DNA from: an uncultured Isosphaeraceae bacterium
GTDB taxonomy: Bacteria > Planctomycetota > Planctomycetia > Isosphaerales > Isosphaeraceae
DNA length: 5,571 nt
Direction: 5' to 3'
Assembly: GCA_937907405.1 (NCBI GenBank)
Contig: CALCIC010000405.1
Span: 1-5,571, forward strand
Shown: one piece after another, positions 1 through 4,598 of the stretch
Layout: each line of letters begins with the position of its first letter
How positions within the stretch are numbered: the stretch's first letter is position 1
Notes under the pieces: generated by a model
The model's database searches: none
The model's input: only the letters and a program-made list of their open reading frames with translations
What the model was told of the DNA's origin: nothing
Translations under genes and position numbers: made by a program

Positions 1-348
1 GCGAATGTGCTTGTAGAGGGATCGCAAGAGCCCCCTCCTCCGATGCTCGGCGACGACGTAGACGCTCTGAAGCCACCAGATCCAGCCGTCGCGCCAGTCG
101 CTCCATTCCCGGCTGACGGCGGTCTGGGCGATGATCGTCTGATCGCCGACCTGCTCGACCACCCAGTATCGAAGGCGGTCGGAATCGGCCAGGGCCCGCG
201 CGACGCCTCGTTCAAGGACGCTGGAGTCCAGGCGCTTGCCCTCGGTCTCATCGGCGAGCCGCCGATTGAACTCGACGATCACGGCCTGGTCGCGCGGCGA
301 GGCGTCGCGGATCTTGAAGGGCGTCAGGGATGTGGAATGGGACGTCAC
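1..348 (-). CDS. GNAT family N-acetyltransferase (3' end off the left edge)
   Basis: The first 116 codons of a GNAT-fold enzyme, which transfers an acyl group from acyl-CoA to an amine; the substrate cannot be told. The frame is open from a GTG at 348 to the window edge. Visible parts are an N-terminal strand (FKIRDASPRDQ, residues 11-21), an ETEGKRLD segment (34-41) that I recall as typical of one GNAT subfamily, a WSDWRDGWIWWLQSVYV strand (82-98), and the CoA-binding motif A around RRRGLLRSLY (103-112), where R103 and G106 fit the R-x-x-G core. The final G/A of the textbook motif is a leucine. The missing part should be about 40-50 residues. The GTG start is supported by a GGAG nine bases upstream on the minus strand and by its overlap with the rhomboid stop (GTGA), which implies translational coupling. 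No ATG, GTG or TTG start lies close upstream in frame. Family assignment is confident; function is open. Confidence 0.9.
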   Translation of the reverse strand, partial: MTSHSTSLTPFKIRDASPRDQAVIVEFNRRLADETEGKRLDSSVLERGVARALADSDRLRYWVVEQVGDQTIIAQTAVSREWSDWRDGWIWWLQSVYVVAEHRRRGLLRSLYKHIR

Positions 349-1259
349 GGGCGGTCGCTCCGCCGGTTGCGGGCGCGCCGGCTGGCTTCCTGGAGCACGC
401 GCTGGTCGTCGTCGGTCAATCCGGTCCGCCCTTCGCGGGCGATCTTCGCCAGAACCTCGTCGAGCCGGGCGTCGAGCTGTTCCTCCGGCAAGACCGAGAC
501 CGACGGGACCTTGGCGCCGACGGCCCCGCCCAAACCTCGACTTTGCCCCGGGGTCCGCGTCCTGGGCTGCTCGAAGGCGACCGGCGAGAAGATCTTGAGC
601 CGAGGACGCCGGAACCGGCCCGAGGTCAACCGCGACCACCGAAGGTCGAACTGCTTGAACACGAACGCGAACGCCGCCCCGGCCAGGTGGGACTCGTAGG
701 CGACCAGCCCCTGACGATCGTTGAGGAACGGCAAGAGCATGTAGATTCCCAGAAGGACCCACATCGGCATCGGGATGAAGAAGAACAGGATCTCCCGGCG
801 CGGGTAGTACAGCGTGTACAAGGTGACCACCGCCATCACCGCGCCCGAGGCGCCGACCATCACGCCCGCCTGCGGCGACAGGGCCTGGATCACGGCCCAG
901 CCCAACGTGCTGACGACGGCCGCCGCCACGTAGAAGGCCGTGAAGTCGCGACTGCCGTAAAGCGCCTCCATCTCGCGGCCGACCAGCCAGAGGAACCACA
1001 TGTTGCCGAGGATGTGCCAGAGGTCGGCGTGAAGGAACGTCGCGGTGAGCAGTTGCCAGACGCGGCCCTGGTGGAAGATCCCCTCGGGCGAGGCGGCCAG
1101 CCAGTCGAGGATCCAGCGCTTGTCGACGTGGAACGCGCGCTCGGCCAGAAACACGACCACGTTGATCGCGATGATGGTTTTACAGACGGAGGCCACCCCC
1201 CCGAACCAGGCGGGGCCGCTCCCTTCGCCTCGGTAATACTCGCGGTCGTAGATCCCCAT
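345..1259 (-). CDS. Rhomboid family intramembrane serine protease
   Basis: A 304-residue rhomboid, expected in the inner membrane, where the family cleaves transmembrane segments of substrate proteins. The catalytic Ser138 lies in GASG (136-139) and the partner His191 in SHLAGAAFAFVF. The loop-1/TM2 signature FLHADLWHILGNMWFL (76-90) supplies H77, H82 and N86. About six membrane segments can be drawn, near 28-40, 82-94, 106-124, 133-151, 157-177 and 188-203. Residues 205-304 form a polar, arginine-rich tail. Its last part (about 258-300, PEEQLDARLDEVLAKI then LTDDDQRVLQEAS) resembles the small DUF6576 helical domain found behind some bacterial rhomboids. The N-terminus MGIYDREYYR is, from memory, common in planctomycete rhomboids and supports this ATG. 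A GGAG sits five bases before the ATG, with a second GGAG further up. A promoter-like TTGACA/GATGAT pair lies upstream. The stop overlaps the GNAT start. The substrate is unknown. Confidence 0.96.
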   Translation of the reverse strand: MGIYDREYYRGEGSGPAWFGGVASVCKTIIAINVVVFLAERAFHVDKRWILDWLAASPEGIFHQGRVWQLLTATFLHADLWHILGNMWFLWLVGREMEALYGSRDFTAFYVAAAVVSTLGWAVIQALSPQAGVMVGASGAVMAVVTLYTLYYPRREILFFFIPMPMWVLLGIYMLLPFLNDRQGLVAYESHLAGAAFAFVFKQFDLRWSRLTSGRFRRPRLKIFSPVAFEQPRTRTPGQSRGLGGAVGAKVPSVSVLPEEQLDARLDEVLAKIAREGRTGLTDDDQRVLQEASRRARNRRSDRP

Positions 1260-1331
1260 TTTGGCTCCGCTCCGGCGTCGGGACGACGTTCACCGGAAGA
1301 TGAATTCGATCAGGCCGAGGCTCTCAATTTC

Positions 1332-1360
1332 ATCATCGGAACCGTGATCCCAACTGTCAA
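1332..1360 (-). promoter_or_regulatory. Probable sigma-70-type promoter for the rhomboid-GNAT pair
   Basis: On the minus strand a perfect TTGACA (-35, 1360-1355) is followed after exactly 17 bases by GATGAT (-10, 1337-1332; four of six consensus positions). The predicted transcript would start about 65-70 bases before the rhomboid ATG. The site falls in the gap between the STAS stop and the rhomboid start, so the rhomboid and GNAT genes may be transcribed separately from the STAS gene. Inferred from sequence only. Confidence 0.5.
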
Positions 1361-1409
1361 CGGCCCGCGCGGGACTCAAGCGACGTCGACGGCGGATTGA
1401 TCAGCTCCC

Positions 1410-1438
1410 CGCGGTCGAACCGCGACCGTCCGGCCGGA
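1410..1438 (-). terminator. Possible weak terminator behind the STAS gene
   Basis: Just after the STAS stop codon on the minus strand there is a 10-bp palindrome TCCGGCCGGA (1438-1429), then a 6-bp stem CGCGGT/ACCGCG with a 3-nt loop (1424-1410). No T-run follows, so a canonical intrinsic terminator is not shown. In high-GC genomes such hairpins can be terminators or chance. Confidence 0.25.
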
Positions 1439-1819
1439 TCAGTCGAGTTCCAGGGCTGCGATCGCCTCTTGCTTGTTCTCGTAGATCGGCCAGACGATGT
1501 CCAGCGAGGTCACGCGAAGCAATTCCCTCGTCCGCTCGGTGACGCCCGCGAGGGCCATCGAGCCGCCGTGCGAGACGGCCAGCTTCCAGGCGCGGATCAG
1601 CAGGGCCAGGAACATCGACCCGAAGTTGCCCACCCGGCTGAGGTCGAAGACGATCAGCGGGTTGTCCTCCCTGCGGATCGGCTCCAGGATCAGGTCGGCG
1701 ACTTGCTCTTCCAGTCGGTAGGCCAGCTTCTCCAGGGCCGGAGTCGCCGTGATCACCGTCACGTCGCCGTGACGCTCGATCGTGAACGCTTCATCGGAGT
1801 CCGATTTCCTGGTGACCAT
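1439..1819 (-). CDS. STAS-domain protein (anti-sigma-factor-antagonist-like)
   Basis: A 126-residue single-domain STAS protein, the fold used by SpoIIAA/RsbV-type anti-sigma-factor antagonists. After a short polar N-terminus come FTIERHGDVTVITATPAL (12-29), a helix LEEQVADLILEPI (36-48), the strand NPLIVFDLSRVGNFGS (53-68) and SHGGSMALAGVTERTRELLRVTSL (83-106), matching STAS order and length. In the usual DSSG phosphorylation loop this protein reads G67-S68-M69-F70: the first serine position is kept, while the aspartate, the second serine and the glycine are replaced. Switching by phosphorylation may therefore be altered or lost. The frame is open upstream to 1975, but those 52 codons are arginine-rich and unlike a domain; homology begins just after the ATG at 1819, so I use that start. 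The ribosome binding site is weak (GGCGAG, eight bases upstream). No kinase, phosphatase or sigma-factor gene lies nearby, so its partners are unknown. Confidence 0.88.
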   Translation of the reverse strand: MVTRKSDSDEAFTIERHGDVTVITATPALEKLAYRLEEQVADLILEPIRREDNPLIVFDLSRVGNFGSMFLALLIRAWKLAVSHGGSMALAGVTERTRELLRVTSLDIVWPIYENKQEAIAALELD

Positions 1820-1877
1820 CGTTGGTGCTCGCCGCCTGAAGGTGCTGGTACGAACGAACCGAGGACGACGAAAGCCG

Positions 1878-1907
1878 CCGACTCTCCCAGCTAGGGTAGG
1901 GAGTCGG
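1878..1907. repeat. Inverted repeat upstream of the STAS gene
   Basis: The arms CCGACTC (1878-1884) and GAGTCGG (1901-1907) are perfect 7-bp inverted repeats around a 16-nt centre that allows a few more C-G pairs. The element lies about 60 bases upstream of the STAS ATG and about 120 bases after the stop of the 74-residue gene. It could be a 5'-leader hairpin, an operator or the terminator of the upstream gene. No U-tract follows on either strand. Confidence 0.35.
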
Positions 1908-1977
1908 TCGGCCCTCGGCAAGTTCAAAGACCGCTGCGGAACCGACTCGGATCGTTCGCGAGGCGTTCCCGCCACGT

Positions 1978-2025
1978 CGCGGGGGCCTCGGCGGGTTCCG
2001 ACGCCCCGGCGCCGCCTCCCCCGCG
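1978..2025 (-). terminator. Possible GC-rich terminator hairpin after the 74-residue gene
   Basis: An 8-bp perfect inverted repeat, CGCGGGGG (1978-1985) and CCCCCGCG (2018-2025), encloses 32 nt that are themselves GC-rich. It begins two bases after the stop codon of the small gene on the minus strand. The position suits a terminator or a 3'-end stabiliser, but no T-run follows, so the call is tentative. Confidence 0.3.
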
Positions 2026-2027
2026 TT

Positions 2028-2252
2028 TCAGGCCGAGGGCCGGCAGTTGGAGAAGGCCCGAATCACCTCGTGGAGGTCGCTGCTGACGAGCAGCTCGTCG
2101 TTCTCAAAGTCCCTCAGCCAGACGTAATTGTCGCGGTACGCCTGGGCGAGCAGGGGATACAGATCGGAGAGCCGGATCGGAATCGACGGGGCGTCCGACT
2201 CTTCGTGATCTTCCTCGGGATAAGGGAACAAACGCAGTCGTGCGGTCGCCAT
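2028..2252 (-). CDS. Small hypothetical protein, 74 residues
   Basis: A 74-residue protein of unrecognised family. It has a short basic start (MATARLRLFPYP), an acidic linker (EEDHEESD, 13-20), a helical segment IRLSDLYPLLAQAYRDNYVWLRDFEND (26-52) and a C-terminal helix SSDLHEVIRAFSNCRPS (57-73). It has no signal peptide, no membrane segment and no metal-binding cluster; the single Cys70 is near the end. The start is set by the strongest ribosome binding site in the window: AAGGAGG (2265-2259 on the minus strand), six bases before the ATG. An open frame continues upstream to 2642, but that extension is low-complexity and arginine-rich, so I reject it. The gene lies upstream of the STAS gene on the same strand with a gap of about 208 bases, so co-transcription is possible but not shown. 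The strong SD and the ordinary amino-acid composition argue for a real gene. Confidence 0.72.
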   Translation of the reverse strand: MATARLRLFPYPEEDHEESDAPSIPIRLSDLYPLLAQAYRDNYVWLRDFENDELLVSSDLHEVIRAFSNCRPSA

Positions 2253-2258
2253 CAAAGT

Positions 2259-2265
2259 CCTCCTT
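2259..2265 (-). promoter_or_regulatory. Strong Shine-Dalgarno sequence of the 74-residue gene
   Basis: AAGGAGG reads on the minus strand, six bases before the ATG at 2252. It fixes the start of the small gene against an in-frame ATG 11 codons upstream (MESLGNARRTL...). Confidence 0.8.
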
Positions 2266-2560
2266 GCATTCCCGAGGGATTCCATCGCGTGGCTCGGGAG
2301 CTCGTTCGGCAGGGCGCTCGGGGCCGAGCTCGAGTCGCCGGGGCGGGTCGACTGGTGAGGTGACTTTGACGCGCCTTCCCCGACTCGATTCCTGTCTGCC
2401 CCTTCACATCGGCTCGACGACCGCCCGAGCATCACCAAAACACCGACGGCTCGAACGGACCCTCCCCCGGCGGTCCTCTCGGCCGGCCGACCCTCGCGCG
2501 CGCTACGACCGTCGCTGGCGGCGCGGCCGGAAAACTCGGGGCGACGTCGCCGGAACGTTC

Positions 2561-2569
2561 TGCTAGAGT
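2561..2569 (+). promoter_or_regulatory. Possible extended -10 promoter element for the peptidase gene
   Basis: TGCTAGAGT has the TGn extension and a TAGAGT hexamer (four of six matches to TATAAT). No good -35 lies 16-18 bases upstream, where palindromes GCGACGTCGC and GAACGTTC occur instead. Transcription would start about 100 bases before the ATG at 2680. Confidence 0.35.
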
Positions 2570-2592
2570 CCCCCCACGCAACAAGACGGGCC

Positions 2593-2631
2593 TCCCGGCC
2601 GCGCGTCCGCCCCCTCGCGGCCCGGCCGGGA
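2593..2631. repeat. Inverted repeat in the peptidase 5' leader
   Basis: TCCCGGCCG (2593-2601) and CGGCCGGGA (2623-2631) form a 9-bp perfect stem around a 21-nt loop. It lies between the putative -10 and the ribosome binding site, about 50 bases before the ATG. It could fold in the mRNA leader; a regulatory role is not shown. Confidence 0.35.
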
Positions 2632-2679
2632 TGAAGGATCAACGCCCGTCGCGCGACCGCTCAAGGAGGAGTGAGACGC

Positions 2680-3495
2680 ATGGATGCTCGCAGCGTTCGG
2701 CCCCCGGCCTTCCGCCCCGTCGCCGCCCTTGTCCTGGGTTGCCTGCCGCTGCTCTGCGGCGCCTCTCATCGGACGGCCAACTTCGTCGTCGAGGCCCCCA
2801 ACGCCGAGATCGCCCGAACCGTCGCCGACCACGCCGAGAAATGCCGACGAACCATCGCCAGGGCCTGGCTGGGCAAGGAACTCGACGACTGGGCCCGGCC
2901 CTGCCCGGTGAAGGTCAAGCTCACCGGGGGAGAGGCCGGCGGCCTGACCTCGTTCGGCTTCGACCACGGCCACGTCAGCGACCAGAGCATCGTCGTCGAG
3001 GGTCGCCTCGAGCGCATCCTGGCCTCGGCCTTGCCCCACGAGGTCACCCACACGATCTTCGCCGCCTACTTCGGCGGGCCCATGCCCCGGTGGGCCGACG
3101 AGGGCGCCTCGCTTCTGAGCGAGGACGAACGCGAGCGGCGACGCCACGACCAAATCGCCGACGACCTGCTCGCCCGCCGCGGCGAGGTCTCGCTCGGCAA
3201 GCTGTTCCAGATCGAGGAATACCCCGACGACCTCATGTCGTTTTACGGACAGGGCTATTCGATCTCCCGGTTCCTGATCGAGATCGGCGGCCGTCCCCGG
3301 TTCCTCAAGTTCGTCCGCGAGGGTCTCGAGTCGGGATGGGACCGCGCCACCCTCGACCACTACGGCCTGGCCGACGTCCACGAGCTCGACCGCGCCTGGC
3401 GGTCCTGGCACCGCGTCGCCCTCACCGCCCACCAGGCCCCCCGCCAACGTGACGACTCGTTCCTCGCCCTCGGCGACGACCAGAACCAACCCTGA
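2680..3495 (+). CDS. Exported HExxH metallopeptidase, peptidase-MA-like (gluzincin)
   Basis: A 271-residue protein with a Sec-type signal (arginines at 4, 7 and 12, hydrophobic core VAALVLGCLPLLCGA at 14-28), so it probably acts in the periplasm or at the cell surface. The zinc site is HEVTH (120-124) inside LASALPHEVTHTIFAAYFGG, followed by WADEGAS (138-144) with E141 as the likely third ligand 17 residues on. This spacing and the W-x-x-EG pattern match the peptidase-MA/gluzincin group. After it come FYGQGYSISRFLIEIGG (188-204) and a short helical end, as in MA-type domains. The substrate is unknown. The ATG at 2680 is preceded by AAGGAGGA (2663-2670), ten bases from the end of GGAGG; a GTG at 2671 in frame is too close to this site, and an ATG at 2684 is out of frame. 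The gene stands alone, divergent from the small gene. An internal LGC is followed by more hydrophobic residues, so I do not call it a lipoprotein. Confidence 0.88.
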   Translation: MDARSVRPPAFRPVAALVLGCLPLLCGASHRTANFVVEAPNAEIARTVADHAEKCRRTIARAWLGKELDDWARPCPVKVKLTGGEAGGLTSFGFDHGHVSDQSIVVEGRLERILASALPHEVTHTIFAAYFGGPMPRWADEGASLLSEDERERRRHDQIADDLLARRGEVSLGKLFQIEEYPDDLMSFYGQGYSISRFLIEIGGRPRFLKFVREGLESGWDRATLDHYGLADVHELDRAWRSWHRVALTAHQAPRQRDDSFLALGDDQNQP

Positions 3496-3989
3496 TCGAC
3501 GGCCGATCCCCCGGTTCTCCTCGCGGGGTAATTGGCTTCGTTCGCTCCCGATCGCGCGACCGACTCGCCCGCTCACGGCCTCGGTCGCCTCTCCCAATCC
3601 ATCCCGGCCTGCTAACGGCTCACTGGGTGAATTGGCTTTGTTCGTCGGCCCCGATTCACCGAGAGACGAGACCCAAGCCCTTTTCAACCATCGGCTTGCG
3701 ATCGCCCAACCGATTGGCTTCGATCGCGCGAGAAACACAGGTTTTGGTTCGTCCGGGCCTCCCCACCTTTCTCCCCGGCCCTTCCGGTCCCGCGCCGGGC
3801 GTCGCGATTCGGCGCCTCCCGATTGGCTTTGATCGCGCGCTTTTTTCGAGAGCCGCCCTCGTTCCGCTCTCGGGGGAAATTGGCTTTGATCGCGCGTTTT
3901 CTTCCGCGAGACTCGCCGACGGCCGCCTGCCGGGGGACGTTGGCTTGCTCTGAGAGGCTATCCGGAGACTCCCTGGAACGGCTTAAGCG
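3496..3989. repeat. Irregular array of an 18-bp degenerate repeat (ATTGGCTTYGATCGCGCG)
   Basis: A non-coding stretch after the peptidase. The clearest copies are at 3713-3730, 3822-3839 and 3879-3896; the last two are identical over 18 bases and the first differs at one base. A copy at 3531 is split (ATTGGCTTC at 3531-3539, GATCGCGCG at 3550-3558). A copy at 3631 keeps ATTGGCTTTG and continues TTCG. Degenerate copies are at 3690 (ATCGGCTTGCGATCGCCC) and 3939 (GTTGGCTTG), possibly also 3743 (GGTTTTGGTTCG). Several copies are preceded by a G-run (GGGGTA, GGGTGA, GGGGGAA, GGGGGAC). Spacing between the main copies is uneven: 100, 82, 109, 57 and 60 bases. All copies point the same way. It is not a CRISPR, because spacing and copy sequence vary. 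The translated repeats (IGFDRA) shift frame between copies, so this looks like a non-coding repeat family. Its function is unknown. Confidence 0.75.
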
Positions 3990-4071
3990 GGGTGCCACGG
4001 GTTCCGTACTCGGACCCCGTGCCGGCCGGGCCTCGCGTACACGGGGGCCGAGTACGGAACCCGTGGCACCC
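3990..4071. repeat. Near-perfect 82-bp palindrome (long hairpin)
   Basis: The left arm 3990-4021 and right arm 4040-4071 are inverted repeats of 32 bases with a single mismatch (A4014 against G4047). The outer 24 base pairs and inner 7 are perfect, and the loop is 18 nt (4022-4039), itself containing CCGGCCGG. The outer ends read GGGTGCCAC and GTGGCACCC. No direct repeats flank it, and no T-run follows. It resembles a REP/MITE-like palindromic unit more than a simple terminator. I recall GTGCCAC-ended palindromes in planctomycete genomes, but cannot verify that here. It could still stop transcription in both directions between the peptidase and ABC-F genes. Confidence 0.85.
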
Positions 4072-4238
4072 AAGACCCCCATCTTTACAGACAAGACCGA
4101 TGTGAATCGATCGAGCCGGACTTCCCGGACAGCCTCTTACCTGTCCTCCTACCGCCGAATTGGGAAAGTGCCGGACGACTCGCATAGTCATCCAATTTGA
4201 ATATACGACCGATCGACGGATCTGCTTGACGATCCGGC

Positions 4239-4267
4239 TTGATCGCCCCGCGACTCGGCGCGATCAA
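4239..4267. repeat. Inverted repeat TTGATCGC/GCGATCAA
   Basis: A perfect 8-bp stem (4239-4246 with 4260-4267) around a 13-nt loop. The left arm sits in CCGGCTTGATCGCCCCG, which resembles the 18-bp repeat of 3531-3950, so the hairpin may consist of two opposed, degenerate copies of that repeat core. Confidence 0.45.
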
Positions 4268-4454
4268 TTCGGGTCGAGAGGGTTGGGCGACCTACGAGGA
4301 TTCGAGGGATCGTCTCGCCGATCCAACAACGTAACCCTCGGAGTAGGGCGGAGCGGATAGGCCGTCCACCATCCGGCTCAGGTCCCGAGGCAGGCGGCCA
4401 CGCCGTTCCCCCTCGCCTTGCAATTCCATCCTCCCACTCTCTCTCGGGAGTCCC

Positions 4455-4483
4455 TTGTCGAAGTCCATGAAGTCGGTTATTGT
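4455..4483 (+). promoter_or_regulatory. Candidate promoter for the ABC-F gene
   Basis: TTGTCG (-35, 4455-4460) and TATTGT (-10, 4478-4483) are separated by 17 bases; each matches four of six consensus positions. The leader would be about 110 bases. This is the best sigma-70-like site before the ATG at 4599, but remains a weak prediction. Confidence 0.35.
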
Positions 4484-4598
4484 TTTTAGCCTTCTTTCGA
4501 CTTACCCCGCCTGACAGCGATGACGGGCCGGGCTGGACTTCGATTCGGCGTTCCGGCTCACCACTCCCTTCCGTCCGAACCGCGAGACGAACCCCGCT

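Larger units (their letters stand above)
2253..2679. other. Divergent intergenic region between the small gene and the peptidase
   Basis: About 427 bases carry the 5' regions of two divergently transcribed genes. I see no convincing gene here; frames crossing it in both directions are arginine/proline-rich. It holds the strong SD of the small gene, a 6-bp inverted repeat CCCGAG/CTCGGG (2271-2276 and 2293-2298) in the small gene's leader, an extended -10-like element at 2561-2569, and a 9-bp leader hairpin at 2593-2631 before the peptidase. The perfect palindromes GCGACGTCGC (2541-2550) and GAACGTTC (2553-2560) sit immediately upstream of that -10 and could be operators. I found no clear promoter for the minus-strand gene. 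Confidence 0.6.
4072..4598. other. Non-coding region before the ABC-F gene
   Basis: About 527 bases with no gene I can support. It contains a weak promoter-like pair on the plus strand (TTGGGA at 4160-4165, CATAGT at 4183-4188, 17-base spacing) in a locally AT-richer patch, with no evident gene behind it. It also holds a hairpin at 4239-4267 and a better-placed promoter candidate at 4455-4483. A long minus-strand frame running through here is the shadow of the ABC-F gene. A long leader or a small RNA is possible but not shown. Confidence 0.6.

Noticed and set aside
7..699. Plus-strand open frame at the left edge
   Set aside because: Proline/arginine-rich, no domain; the minus strand encodes the GNAT start and the rhomboid tail.
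330..1400. Long plus-strand open frame (356 codons) opposite the rhomboid gene
   Set aside because: Its product is rich in R, H, D, P and G with no domain; the opposite strand encodes a complete rhomboid with all catalytic motifs, so this is a high-GC antisense shadow.
1820..1975. N-terminal extension of the STAS protein to an ATG at 1975
   Set aside because: The extra 52 residues are arginine-rich without domain character and the region contains a hairpin; family similarity begins just after the ATG at 1819.
2671..2679. GTG at 2671 as the start of the metallopeptidase
   Set aside because: It lies immediately against the AAGGAGGA site, leaving almost no spacer; the ATG at 2680 has a workable ten-base spacer.
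2734..2760. Lipoprotein signal (LGC or LLC) in the metallopeptidase
   Set aside because: C21 is followed by more hydrophobic core, and C26 lacks a small residue at -1, so neither fits a lipobox.
2563..3738. Minus-strand open frame of 391 codons opposite the metallopeptidase
   Set aside because: Low-complexity G/V/A/E-rich translation, antisense to a gene with a signal peptide, HExxH motif and good SD.
3531..3950. CRISPR array
   Set aside because: Copies diverge, spacing ranges from 57 to 109 bases, and no cas gene is in the window.
3627..3953. Possible repeat protein with IGFDRA units, translated from the array
   Set aside because: Three copies happen to share a frame (57- and 60-base spacing) but the others are in different frames, there is no SD, and the composition is typical of translated GC-rich non-coding DNA.
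4160..4188. Promoter TTGGGA-17-CATAGT inside the large gap
   Set aside because: Only four of six matches in each hexamer and no gene follows for about 400 bases; kept only as a note under the non-coding region.
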